A DNA stretch of 64,000 bases from positions 1,860,001 through 1,924,000 of the forward strand of contig OZ244780.1 in assembly GCA_965219565.1 (NCBI GenBank). Direction: 5' to 3'. This stretch comes from DAOUJI01 sp965219565. Its GTDB lineage: Bacteria; Chloroflexota; Dehalococcoidia; Lucifugimonadales; JAGWBF01. A program made the position numbers and the translations under genes. The notes under the pieces are model-generated. The model saw nothing but the letters and a program-made list of their open reading frames with translations, had not been told where the DNA came from and did no database searches. Below, piece by piece: positions 33,911 to 42,269 of the stretch (position 1 is its first letter; each line of letters opens with the position of its first letter).

Positions 33911-34960
33911 ATGGTAAATCCGACGATCAGAGGGGCAAATCCTCTAACCAGGAAAGTGCGAGGTCGAGTTTACTCCTACAGCCATTGCGTTGGCAGAGCA
34001 GGCGGCGGGGAGACAGGCTTCACCCAGCCGGTGGACGTGGCCGTGGCCCCCGGCGGAGCGACTTATGTACTGAATCGAAGTCCCGAATTTGCCCCTTCGT
34101 CCCGCGTGAGTAAGGTCACCATAGGAAGCTCTTGGGGAGAAGAGGAGTTTATCCTCGTCTTCGGCAGTCACGGACCCGGTGATGGAGAATTCCAAAGGAC
34201 CACAGCTCTGGCTCTAGACAAGAACGAGAACGTCTACGTAGCCGATGAGTGGCACAACCGCATTTCCATTTTCGACAAAGACGGGAATTTCCTGGAGAAA
34301 TGGGGGACTTCCGGCGCGGGAAAGGGCGAGTTAGCCCGCCCCTGGGGCATCAAACTCGACAGAGATGACAACCTGTGGGTGGCGGACAGCGCGAACCATC
34401 GCGTCCAGGCATTCACCAAAGATGGGAAATTCCTCGATGTCTGGGGCCAGGAGGGCGTGGGAGAGGGAGAATTTCGAGAACCCTGGGGCATCTGGATAGA
34501 CAATGAAGGGGACGTGTACGTTTCCGACTGGCGCAACAGCAGAGTCCAGAAGTTCCGCCCCGACGGCTCATACCTGATGACATTTGGCGGCGCCGGAGGC
34601 GGGCGCGGCGCTCTGGAGCACCCCTCAGGGGTGACAGTGGACGAGGACGGGGATGTGTACGTAGCCGATTGGTCGGCCCACCGGGTAGTCGCTTATGACC
34701 CGGACGGCTCCTACATCACCACCTTCTACGGAGATGCCCAGCGGCTTTCTAAATGGGCAGAAGAGCTTCTGGCAGCCGATCCTATGAGCAGCATGGCCCG
34801 CAGGATGGCGACATACCCCGAGTTGGAATGGCCTCTGTGTTTCCCCACCGGTGTATTCGTAGACAAGCGAACGCTGGTGATAGCCGACCAGCAGCGCAGC
34901 CGGCTCCAGATATACAAGAAGGAACCCGAAAACTGGGTGGAACCTCAGCTAAACCTGTGA
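33911..34960 (+). CDS. NHL-repeat beta-propeller protein, locus B
   Basis: 349 residues, AGGAG before the ATG, 63 nt after DUF1800 locus B. About six NHL repeats (LALDKNENVYVADEWHNRISIF, LDRDDNLWVADSANHRVQAF, IDNEGDVYVSDWRNSRVQKF, VDEDGDVYVADWSAHRVVAY as typical phrases). The C-terminus QIYKKE...WVEPQLNL parallels that of locus A. No export signal. Binding scaffold or enzyme; not determined. Confidence 0.85.
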   Translation: MVNPTIRGANPLTRKVRGRVYSYSHCVGRAGGGETGFTQPVDVAVAPGGATYVLNRSPEFAPSSRVSKVTIGSSWGEEEFILVFGSHGPGDGEFQRTTALALDKNENVYVADEWHNRISIFDKDGNFLEKWGTSGAGKGELARPWGIKLDRDDNLWVADSANHRVQAFTKDGKFLDVWGQEGVGEGEFREPWGIWIDNEGDVYVSDWRNSRVQKFRPDGSYLMTFGGAGGGRGALEHPSGVTVDEDGDVYVADWSAHRVVAYDPDGSYITTFYGDAQRLSKWAEELLAADPMSSMARRMATYPELEWPLCFPTGVFVDKRTLVIADQQRSRLQIYKKEPENWVEPQLNL

Positions 34961-35141
34961 ACGGGCCAGTCGCCCTTCATTGCCGTGAGCGAGCTTGCAA
35001 CCGGCAACTGGTCAGACTGGGGTGTGCCCCACCTTAACCTCCCCCCACAGGAGGACCGGACCGCGGCATTTTCCCTCTGGGGGGCTCGGGCGACCATCCA
35101 CTTCTCACGGAGACCTGAACAGTTGCGTTGCCGCGGTTAGA
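34961..35141. other. spacer between the NHL gene and the SRP RNA promoter
   Basis: No gene or convincing terminator seen. Confidence 0.3.
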
Positions 35142-35171
35142 TTGACACCCTGACGGCGCACGACCTACCAT
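35142..35171 (+). promoter_or_regulatory. promoter of the SRP RNA gene
   Basis: A perfect TTGACA (35142-35147), an 18-nt spacer and TACCAT (35166-35171). Initiation seven nt later falls on the first base of the terminal helix of the SRP RNA. Confidence 0.65.
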
Positions 35172-35176
35172 AGTCT

Positions 35177-35405
35177 CTGAGGTCGCGCTAGGCGGGGAGC
35201 TAGCGGTGCCCTGAACCCGCAATCCGCTATAGCGGGGTTGAATTCCTCTCAGAGGCTTGGCCTTCAGGCCTATGTCCCCAAAAGGCGTCATTGAAGGCTG
35301 GGTCCCTCGCGACGGAGACCTGTGAACCCCGCCAGGTCCGGAAGGAAGCAACGGTAAACAGGACCCTCTGGGCGCCGGGGGAGAGCCTGGCCCGAGCCGC
35401 CTCAG
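35177..35405 (+). ncRNA. ffs: signal recognition particle RNA, long bacterial form
   Basis: The conserved apical SRP54-binding region is present: CCAGGTCCGGAAGGAAGCA at about 35332-35350, opposed by GAACCC and the closing stem. Upstream, GCTAGGCGGGGAGCTAGCGG and CCGCTATAGCGGGG correspond to the Alu-type 5' domain of long bacterial SRP RNAs. The ends pair as CTGAGG (35177-35182) with CCTCAG (35400-35405), giving about 230 nt. It would bind Ffh (not in this window) and guide nascent membrane and secreted proteins. Boundaries are approximate by a few bases. Confidence 0.92.
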
Positions 35406-35452
35406 GAGATACGCCCAAGGGTGATCGCCGACGCGAGGTGCGCGGCCTCTTG

Positions 35453-36313
35453 ATGTTCATGGCACGAATCACGGAGCGTATACATTCACCTGCTTCAAGC
35501 GCCTCTGGCCGCCGTCGGAAGGCCCTGGGCCAACATTTTCTTACCGACGACTCGATTCTGGACCGAATCGTGGACGCGGCACAGCTTGCTCCCGATGATG
35601 CGGTTGTCGAGGTAGGCCCGGGCAAAGGGGCGCTGACCAGGCGTCTAGTCGACCGGAGCCGGTCTGTCGTAGCTGTGGAGAAGGACAGGAGTCTGGCAGA
35701 CTCTTTGCCTGCACGTCTGGGGCGCCCCGACAATCTGGCAGTGGTCGCCGGAGACGCCAGGGAGGTAGACTTGGCAGGGCTAGCTCCCGACGATGCCCCG
35801 TACAAGTTGGTCGCCAACCTGCCCTATTACGCCGCCAGCCCCATCCTGCGGAGGTTCCTTGAGGCCGGAGACCGCCAGCCGAGTGTCCTGGTCGTCATGC
35901 TTCAAGAAGAGGTTGCCCGGAGCATGGAGGCGGCGGACGGTCGGATGAGCGTGCTGGCCGTGTCGGTTCATCTCTACGGCGCGCCCTCAATCGTTTGCCG
36001 CGTACCCCCGGCAGCCTTCGAGCCTCCCCCCAAGGTCTCGTCAGCGGTCATCAAGATAGTCCCACACCGAGTTCCGGCGTTGGAGCTGGACGACGTGGAC
36101 GCATTCTTTGGAATAGTGAAGGCCGGGTTCTCCAGCCCTAGAAAGCGAATCAGAAACTCCCTGGCCATCGGATTGGGAATAGCGCCGGGCGAGGCGGAGC
36201 GGACCTTGTCGAAAGCCGGTATAGACCCGGGAGCAAGGCCGGAGAACCTGACTCTCCATGACTGGCGCAGTCTCTATACTCAGACGTCAGGGGCAAGCGC
36301 CAGTGGAAGTTAA
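35453..36313 (+). CDS. rsmA: 16S rRNA adenine dimethyltransferase
   Basis: 286 residues from ATG 35453; ATG 35459 is equally possible. The frame stays open up to 35291 but that would run into the SRP RNA. Core motifs: KALGQHFLTDDSILDRI, EVGPGKGALTRRL (SAM binding), VVAVEKD, and the catalytic NLPYY (LVANLPYYAASPIL). FEPPPKVSSAVIKI and a C-terminal helical domain follow. Dimethylates A1518 and A1519 of 16S rRNA late in small-subunit maturation. Overlaps the start of ispE. Confidence 0.93.
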   Translation: MFMARITERIHSPASSASGRRRKALGQHFLTDDSILDRIVDAAQLAPDDAVVEVGPGKGALTRRLVDRSRSVVAVEKDRSLADSLPARLGRPDNLAVVAGDAREVDLAGLAPDDAPYKLVANLPYYAASPILRRFLEAGDRQPSVLVVMLQEEVARSMEAADGRMSVLAVSVHLYGAPSIVCRVPPAAFEPPPKVSSAVIKIVPHRVPALELDDVDAFFGIVKAGFSSPRKRIRNSLAIGLGIAPGEAERTLSKAGIDPGARPENLTLHDWRSLYTQTSGASASGS

Positions 36314-37184
36314 AGCCCCGGCAAAGCTCAACCTAACCCTGGAAGTCCTCGGCAAGAGGGATGACGGCTATCACGAAATCCGCACCGTTTTCCAGGCCGT
36401 GGACCTATTCGACACTATCCGGTTCGAGCCTTCAGAAACGCTTGAACTTCATTGCTCAGACCCCGACCTATCAGGGGAGGGCAACCTTGTGCTCAAGGCA
36501 GCAGAGGCTTTGTCCCGTACCATTGACAAGCCCACGCCGGCATCCATTCACCTGGAGAAGGCCATACCCTACAGCATGGGTCTGGGAGGGGGGAGCAGCA
36601 ACGCCGCCGCCACTTTGATGGCTTTGAACAGGATGTTTGACCTGGGATGCCGGGCGGAAGAGCTTAGAGAAATAGCGGCGTCCATCGGCTCCGACGTAGC
36701 CTTCTTCCTGATGGGTGGAACGGCTCTGGGCAGCGGGAGGGGAGAGGAGCTGACACCCATCCCCCATGCTCCAGAAATCTCTTACGTGGCGCTCTGCCCA
36801 GACCTGCCCCAGGAGCTCGGCACGAAAACTGGGAGGCTCTACTCCTTGATGACACCCGAACACTACTCCGATGGGTCTCACACTGAGCGTATGGTCGAAT
36901 CATTATCGTTAGGCCGGCTCGACCAAGGCGAGTTGTTCAACGCGTTCGACGATGTTGCCGCCCGGGCCTTCCCAGGCTTTGAGGAAATCAGGGCCGACTT
37001 TTCCCGCATCGCGGGGGCTGACGTGCATCTTTCAGGGAGCGGCCCCGCTCTCTTCTGCCCAGCAGAAAACGCCTCTCACGGAGAACGGACGCTCAAGTCC
37101 TTGCAAAGCGCTGGGCATAGGGTTTACCTTGTTACCGCCCTGCCATTCATCGCTCCCTCTCCTCCTGGGAGAGGGTCGGGGTGA
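36303..37184 (+). CDS. ispE: 4-diphosphocytidyl-2-C-methyl-D-erythritol kinase
   Basis: 293 residues from GTG 36303, which places five residues ahead of the conserved APAKLNLTLEVLGKRDDGYH. An ATG at 36258 is in frame but overlaps rsmA by 56 nt and lacks a ribosome-binding site. GHMP kinase motif IPYSMGLGGGSSNAAATL; SGSGPALFC near the C-terminus. Phosphorylates CDP-methylerythritol in the non-mevalonate isoprenoid pathway. The last nine or so residues (PSPPGRGSG) and the stop codon are encoded by a dispersed palindromic repeat. Confidence 0.92.
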   Translation: MEVKAPAKLNLTLEVLGKRDDGYHEIRTVFQAVDLFDTIRFEPSETLELHCSDPDLSGEGNLVLKAAEALSRTIDKPTPASIHLEKAIPYSMGLGGGSSNAAATLMALNRMFDLGCRAEELREIAASIGSDVAFFLMGGTALGSGRGEELTPIPHAPEISYVALCPDLPQELGTKTGRLYSLMTPEHYSDGSHTERMVESLSLGRLDQGELFNAFDDVAARAFPGFEEIRADFSRIAGADVHLSGSGPALFCPAENASHGERTLKSLQSAGHRVYLVTALPFIAPSPPGRGSG

Positions 37185-37187
37185 GGG
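37155..37187 (-). repeat. palindromic intergenic repeat, type 1, at the ispE 3' end
   Basis: CCCTCTCC (37155-37162) pairs with GGAGAGGG (37168-37175). The segment 37167-37187 is the reverse complement of 44889-44909 with a single mismatch in 21, so the two are copies of one element in opposite orientation. The repeat carries the TGA that ends ispE. Confidence 0.75.
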
Positions 37188-37215
37188 CTTCCGATACAAC
37201 TCTGGAGTCGAATCG

Positions 37216-38145
37216 ATGAACATTCCCTTGGCCAGCATCCCCATCAACATAGACCCCGACATATTCACCGCCGGCAATTTGACCCTTACATGGCACGGCC
37301 TCTTTACTCTGATTGCCGTAGCCCTTTCCGTATTCCTGGTGGAAAGGTGGTCAAGACGAGAAGGACTGGTGTCCGACGCCATCATGACCGTGTCGGTGTG
37401 GGCTATCATCGGAGGCATAGTCGGAGCCAGGGTGTTCCACGTCATCGACCGTTGGGAGGACTACTACCAGCACAATCCCGTCAGAATCGTACAAATATGG
37501 AGCGGCGGCATAGCCATCTACGGGGCGATCCTGGGCGGGTTCTTATTCGGCGCAACCTATATCGCAATCAGGAATCACCCAAGATTCATAAACGGGTGGA
37601 ACAGGCTCCTCCCATGGGCCAAGCTGGACCATGCGCCGCTCCCATCGGCGGCCCGCTTGGCCGACATCGCGACCCCCGCGCTGATTATATCCATGTTCGT
37701 AGGCCGTTTAGGCGACATATTCAACGGGGAACACGTCGCCAAGCTGACGGACCTGCCTTGGGGCTTCGTCTACGAGCATCCGAAAAGCGCCAGCCACTTC
37801 ATCCACGGTTTCCAGGCCAGTCACCCTGCCATTGCCTACGAGATGCTGCTTCTGGTCGGAGTCCTCGCCATAATTTGGCCCATGAGGAACCGAATCCGGC
37901 CTCATGGGATGCTGTTCGCTTTATACCTGGGTGCATATTCCCTGGGCGTCTTCTTCATCCGATTCCTCAGGACAGGCCCCGTACCCATGGATGAAGAATG
38001 GGCAATTGGTCTGAACGAAGCCCAATTCATCGCCCTGATCATCCTTGTGATTACGGTGCCGCTGCTGCTGCTGAAGGCCCAACTTGTCAGACCGGAGAGG
38101 TCACAGCGTCCTCGCCGTCCAGCAACGCCAACCCGCAACTCCTGA
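37216..38145 (+). CDS. lgt: prolipoprotein diacylglyceryl transferase
   Basis: 309 residues from ATG 37216 with GGAG nine nt upstream. Seven or so membrane helices; HVIDRWEDYYQHNP and IWSGGIAIYGAILGG are typical, and the Lgt signature region appears as GRLGDIFNGEHVAKLTDLPWG. It transfers diacylglycerol from phosphatidylglycerol to the lipobox Cys, the first step of lipoprotein maturation, and would act on the many lipoproteins seen in this window. Directly downstream of ispE, 31 nt apart. Confidence 0.93.
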   Translation: MNIPLASIPINIDPDIFTAGNLTLTWHGLFTLIAVALSVFLVERWSRREGLVSDAIMTVSVWAIIGGIVGARVFHVIDRWEDYYQHNPVRIVQIWSGGIAIYGAILGGFLFGATYIAIRNHPRFINGWNRLLPWAKLDHAPLPSAARLADIATPALIISMFVGRLGDIFNGEHVAKLTDLPWGFVYEHPKSASHFIHGFQASHPAIAYEMLLLVGVLAIIWPMRNRIRPHGMLFALYLGAYSLGVFFIRFLRTGPVPMDEEWAIGLNEAQFIALIILVITVPLLLLKAQLVRPERSQRPRRPATPTRNS

Positions 38146-38151
38146 CGATAC

Positions 38152-38172
38152 GCTCCGGCCTCGGGGCTTTTT
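38152..38172 (+). terminator. intrinsic terminator after lgt
   Basis: GCTCC (38152-38156) pairs with GGGGC (38163-38167, one G-T wobble) around a six-base loop, followed directly by TTTTT. Short stem, but position and T tract fit the end of the rsmA-ispE-lgt unit. Confidence 0.55.
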
Positions 38173-38241
38173 AACCAACAGCCCCACGTATGTGGTAATC
38201 TATTGCCGGTGTAAACCCCATGCCGGGCGCTAGGAGGCGCA

Positions 38242-39135
38242 ATGCAGATAGGGGTCGCGTTTCCCACCACCGACATAGGCCACGACCTTGGGGCCGTCCG
38301 TGAATACGCCCAGGCCGCCGAGGATCTGGGATACAGCCACATCCGCGTATTGGACCACGTATTGGGGGCGGTTCCCGAGCTGCATCCTGACCAAAAGTAT
38401 TTCGTATACACCCATGAGAGCTACATCCACGAGCCCATGACTCTGATGGCCTACTTTGCGGCCATCACAACCAGAATCGAGCTGGTCACCAGCATACTGA
38501 TTCTGCCCCAGCGTCAAACGGTCCTTACAGCCAAGCAGGCGGCGGAGGTCGATTTCTTGAGCGGAGGCCGTCTCCGGTTGGGAGTAGGGCTGGGGTGGAA
38601 CCCCGTGGAGTACGAGGCCCTCGGAGAGAACTTCCGCGACCGTGGAAAACGGTGCGAGGAGCAGATAGAAGCGCTGCGCGCGCTGTGGACTGAACCTGTG
38701 GTCAACTTCCAGGGCGCCTACCATCGCATCTCCCACGCCGGGTTGAACCCCATGCCCGTCCAGCGGCCCATACCCCTGTGGATAGGCGGCGGCTGGTCCG
38801 GCTGGGAGGCGCTTCCTCCACAGAGGACGTTACGGCGTATTGGTCGGCTGGCTGACGGATGGTTCGCCCACTTTACGCCAAGTCAGACCAGGACCATCAT
38901 AGAACCCATAAACAGGTACGCTGAAGAAGCTGGCCGCGACCCGTCGACCATCGGCATTGAAGGACGCCTCGTCCTGGACGGAGACGACCCGGAACCGTGG
39001 TTGGACGTGCTTCGAGAGTGGAAGGGTCTTGGGGCGACTCACATCGGCGCCAACGCCCCACGGAGCGCAGACGTAGACACCCACCTCCGGGCCATTCGGC
39101 GGCTCAGTGAGGCTTTGCAGTCGGAAAGTTTCTAG
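38242..39135 (+). CDS. luciferase-like (LLM) flavin/F420 oxidoreductase, paralogue 1
   Basis: 297 residues, GGAGG before the ATG. MQIGVAFPTTDIGHD opens the TIM barrel, then AQAAEDLGYSHIRVLDHVLG, ILILPQRQTVLTAKQAAEVD, GRLRLGVGLGWNPVEYEALG and PIPLWIGGG. These phrases fit the F420-dependent class of LLM proteins. The reaction is unknown; relatives reduce or oxidise alcohols, mycolates and xenobiotics. First of a run of three close paralogues. Confidence 0.87.
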   Translation: MQIGVAFPTTDIGHDLGAVREYAQAAEDLGYSHIRVLDHVLGAVPELHPDQKYFVYTHESYIHEPMTLMAYFAAITTRIELVTSILILPQRQTVLTAKQAAEVDFLSGGRLRLGVGLGWNPVEYEALGENFRDRGKRCEEQIEALRALWTEPVVNFQGAYHRISHAGLNPMPVQRPIPLWIGGGWSGWEALPPQRTLRRIGRLADGWFAHFTPSQTRTIIEPINRYAEEAGRDPSTIGIEGRLVLDGDDPEPWLDVLREWKGLGATHIGANAPRSADVDTHLRAIRRLSEALQSESF

Positions 39136-39163
39136 CAGACCATACCCGGAGAAAGGAAATGCC

Positions 39164-40045
39164 ATGAGGATAGGAGTCTCATTCCCCACCGTGGAAATCG
39201 GGCATGACATGGGAGCCGTGCGTTCCTTCACACAGGCCGCCGAAGACTTGGGCTACAGCCACGTGCGCATCCTGGACCACGTCCTTGGCGCCAACCCGGA
39301 GTTCCACCCGGACGTGGACTATTTCGCCTACACCCATGAGAGCGTAACCCATGAACCCCTGACCCTCATGGCCTACATCGCCGGATTCACCGAACGCATA
39401 GAGATGGTCACCGGCATTCTCATCCTTCCCCAGCGCCAGACCGCCTTGGTGGCGAAGCAGTGCGCTGAAATAGACGTGTTGAGCAACGGGCGGCTCAGGC
39501 TGGGCATAGGTGTGGGCTGGAATCCCGTCGAATACGAGGCCTTGGGAGAGAACTTCAAAGACCGGGGCAGACGCTCCGAAGAGCAAATCGAGGTGCTGAG
39601 GGACCTTTGGACCAAGCCGGTGGTCAACTACGAGGGCAAGTACCACAAGATTTCCCATGCGGGGCTGAACCCCATGCCCGTCCAACAGCCCATACCCCTA
39701 TGGATAGGCACAGGCAGGTCCATTGCCCCCAGGCCGCCGGAACGGGTGCTGCGGCGAGCGGGACGGCTGGGCGACGGCTGGCTCCACCAGCTAAAGCCCG
39801 ACGACGTTGGTCTTGAAGCTATCGCACGGGTGAAGCAGTACGCAGAAGAAGCAGGCAGAGACCCGTCGGACGTGGGAATGGAACCCAGCCTGACACTTAC
39901 AGGCACAGACCCGGAGTCATGGGTCACCGTAGCGCGGGACTGGGACAACCTGGGTTCCAGCCACCTGGCGCTCAACTTCAGGGGCGACGCCGCCGACGGC
40001 TGCATAGAAAAGCTCCAGACCTTCAAGGACGCATACGGCTTCTAA
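39164..40045 (+). CDS. luciferase-like (LLM) flavin/F420 oxidoreductase, paralogue 2
   Basis: 293 residues from ATG 39164 (AAAGGA upstream). Very similar to paralogue 1 along its length: MRIGVSFPTVEIGHD, AQAAEDLGYSHVRILDHVLG with a Thr for Ala-type change, ILILPQRQTALVAKQCAEID, LRLGIGVGWNPVEYEALGENF and PIPLWIGTG. The gap to paralogue 1 is 28 nt. Substrate unknown. Confidence 0.87.
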   Translation: MRIGVSFPTVEIGHDMGAVRSFTQAAEDLGYSHVRILDHVLGANPEFHPDVDYFAYTHESVTHEPLTLMAYIAGFTERIEMVTGILILPQRQTALVAKQCAEIDVLSNGRLRLGIGVGWNPVEYEALGENFKDRGRRSEEQIEVLRDLWTKPVVNYEGKYHKISHAGLNPMPVQQPIPLWIGTGRSIAPRPPERVLRRAGRLGDGWLHQLKPDDVGLEAIARVKQYAEEAGRDPSDVGMEPSLTLTGTDPESWVTVARDWDNLGSSHLALNFRGDAADGCIEKLQTFKDAYGF

Positions 40046-40064
40046 CGCCAGCGGGTCGAACGCA

Positions 40065-40532
40065 ATGAAGTGGACTGAATTCAAAGGCCATCAGCCCGAC
40101 CTCGCCCAACTTGGCGAAGAACGGTTCGACCGGACGGGGCTGGTGCTGTTGGCCACCCTGCGGAGAGACGGCTGGCCCCGGGTTTCTCCGGTGGAACATA
40201 TCTTTGCGGGGGACGAGTTGTACCTGGGCATGATGTGGCGTTCTACGAAGGCTCTGGACCTTCTCCGGGACCCCAGGTGCAGCCTGCACAACGCGGTTTC
40301 AGACACCGCCGGAGGCCAGGGGGAGTTCAAGGTGTACGGAAAAGCCGTGGAAGTGAAGGACAGCGGCGAACGCCGCCGCTTCAGCGACGCCTGCTTCGAG
40401 AAGATGAAATTCCGCCCGGAGGACTTGGGCGCCTATCACCTCTTCTCCATCGACGTGTCCTCGGCGGCGGCAGCGACTCTTCACCAGGGCCAATGGGTCC
40501 GTGACGTGTGGAAAAGCAGAAAGGACGATTAG
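40065..40532 (+). CDS. pyridoxamine 5'-phosphate oxidase-like flavin protein
   Basis: 155 residues. Split-barrel FMN/F420-binding fold: GLVLLATLRRDGWPRVSPVEHIF, then LYLGMMWRSTKALDLLRDPRCSLHN, the usual PNPOx-like pattern, and KVYGKAVEVKD. Sits between LLM paralogues 2 and 3 in the same direction (20 nt after one, 4 nt before the other), so a shared cofactor is plausible. Precise activity unknown. Confidence 0.82.
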   Translation: MKWTEFKGHQPDLAQLGEERFDRTGLVLLATLRRDGWPRVSPVEHIFAGDELYLGMMWRSTKALDLLRDPRCSLHNAVSDTAGGQGEFKVYGKAVEVKDSGERRRFSDACFEKMKFRPEDLGAYHLFSIDVSSAAAATLHQGQWVRDVWKSRKDD

Positions 40533-40536
40533 ACAA

Positions 40537-41436
40537 GTGCGGATAGGACTAACATTTCCACAGCGGGAGATGACCCCGGACAGGGGTTCGGTCAAGGAAT
40601 TCGTTCAGGCTGCAGAAGACCTGGGATACGACCACATAGTCTGCGCAGACCATGTGCTGGGCGCCGACCCAGCTTATCACCCCTTCCTGGAAGACCGGCC
40701 CTACAGCCACGAAAGCATAGTCCACGAAGTCTTCATGCTGCTGTCCTTCGTTGCAGGTTTGTCGTCCACGCTGGGGCTTCTCACCGGAGTCTTGATTCTC
40801 CCCCAGAGGCAGACGGCCCTGGTGGCCAAGCAGGCCGCAGAGCTTGACTTCATGTCTGGCGGGAGGTTTAGGCTGGGCGTGGGCACGGGATGGAACCACG
40901 TCGAATATGAGGCGTTGAACGAGAACTTCCGCAACCGGGGACGCCGTTCCGAGGAGCAGATTGAGCTCATGCGGGAGCTTTGGGCGCAGGAGACGGTGGA
41001 TTTTTCAGGCCGTCACCACCGAGTTCGCCATGCCGGCGTCAATCCCTTGCCGGTGCAGCGGCCCATCCCGGTCTGGTTGGGCGGCGGACGAAACGCCGAG
41101 CCGGGAACTGCCGCCGAGCGGGTGGTGGAGCGGGTCGGGCGCATGGCCGATGGGTGGCTCCCCCAGTTTCCCACCGACGATTCGGGACTGGCCACGTTGG
41201 AGAGGATGCACCAATACGCCCGCGACGCAGGCCGCGACCCGGCTGAGATAGGCATCGAGGGCAGGATTCGCGTGGCAGGCAAGGGGCCGGAGGAGTGGGC
41301 CCTGGAAGCCGGTTGGTGGAAGGACGCGGGAGCGACCCACATCAACGTGGACACCCGTTGGTCCGAGATGCCCCGGCCCGACCAGCACATAGACGTGGCC
41401 AGACAGTTCAAAGAAGCTATCGCAGGACTTCAGTAA
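40537..41436 (+). CDS. luciferase-like (LLM) flavin/F420 oxidoreductase, paralogue 3
   Basis: 299 residues from GTG 40537, where the conserved VRIGLTFPQ begins; a GTG at 40501 would overlap the preceding gene. VQAAEDLGYDHIVCADHVLG, ILPQRQTALVAKQAAELDFM, FRLGVGTGWNHVEYEALNENF and PIPVWLGGG show the same family as paralogues 1 and 2 with more divergence. Ends 22 nt before the SDR gene. Confidence 0.86.
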   Translation: MRIGLTFPQREMTPDRGSVKEFVQAAEDLGYDHIVCADHVLGADPAYHPFLEDRPYSHESIVHEVFMLLSFVAGLSSTLGLLTGVLILPQRQTALVAKQAAELDFMSGGRFRLGVGTGWNHVEYEALNENFRNRGRRSEEQIELMRELWAQETVDFSGRHHRVRHAGVNPLPVQRPIPVWLGGGRNAEPGTAAERVVERVGRMADGWLPQFPTDDSGLATLERMHQYARDAGRDPAEIGIEGRIRVAGKGPEEWALEAGWWKDAGATHINVDTRWSEMPRPDQHIDVARQFKEAIAGLQ

Positions 41437-41457
41437 CCTATATCGACGGAGTTGGAA

Positions 41458-42210
41458 ATGCGTTTAGAGGGAAAAGTGGCCCTGATAAGCGGAGGAGCCA
41501 GGGGTCAGGGAGCAGTGGAAGCAAGGCTTTTCGCCAGGGAAGGCGCACAGGTGGTCATTGGGGACATTCTCGACGATGAGGGCGTTCAGGTAGCCAAGGA
41601 AATCGAGGACTCCGGCGGCGGAGCCCTCTACGTCCACCTGGACGTCACCAGCACGGCGGACTGGCGCAAGGCTGTGGACGACGCCGTGGCCCGCTTCGGC
41701 AAGTTGAACGTAGTGGTCAACAACGCCGGGATATGGCGCGCCGGGAAGGTGGAGGACACCACTGATGAGGAATGGGACGCAGTCATGGAGGTCAACGTCA
41801 AGGGAGTGTTCCTGGGCACCCGTGAGTCCATTCCGGCGATGCGCAACTCGGGGGGCGGCTCCATAGTCAACATATCGTCTACCGCAGGGCTGGTGGGAAG
41901 CGACCGCGCCACGGCCTACGTTGCGTCCAAGGGGGCCGTCCGGCTGCTGACTAAAGCCACCGCCGTACAATACGCCAAGGAGAACATCCGCGCCAACTCC
42001 ATCCACCCGGGACCCATCGACACGGAAATGCTCCACGACATCTGGCGTCAGATGGGCCACGACAGGCAGACTTCCGCCGGCAGAAGCCCTATGGGAAGGC
42101 TCGGCACCTCGGAGGACGTGGCCAATTGCGCCCTGTTCCTGGCCTCCGACGAGTCGTCATACATGACCGGCTCGGAGCTGGTCGTCGACGGAGGCTACAC
42201 CGCCCAGTAG
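41458..42210 (+). CDS. short-chain dehydrogenase/reductase
   Basis: 250 residues from ATG 41458; GGAG is six nt upstream and overlaps an in-frame TTG at 41452. Motifs: SGGARGQG (11-18), NNAG (88-91), Ser141, Tyr154 and Lys158 (YVASK), and C-terminal YMTGSELVVDGGYTAQ. Resembles 3-alpha/20-beta-hydroxysteroid dehydrogenases and related NAD-dependent SDRs. Last gene of the LLM gene run and possibly oxidising the same substrate family. Confidence 0.87.
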   Translation: MRLEGKVALISGGARGQGAVEARLFAREGAQVVIGDILDDEGVQVAKEIEDSGGGALYVHLDVTSTADWRKAVDDAVARFGKLNVVVNNAGIWRAGKVEDTTDEEWDAVMEVNVKGVFLGTRESIPAMRNSGGGSIVNISSTAGLVGSDRATAYVASKGAVRLLTKATAVQYAKENIRANSIHPGPIDTEMLHDIWRQMGHDRQTSAGRSPMGRLGTSEDVANCALFLASDESSYMTGSELVVDGGYTAQ

Positions 42211-42269
42211 CGGCGGCAGGGGCTAGTCTACGTCGCAACGTTTGGCCAGAAGCGTTCACCGCTGGGCAT

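Noticed and set aside
35291..35452. Longer start for rsmA
   Set aside because: It would lie inside the SRP RNA gene; the conserved protein begins after 35453.
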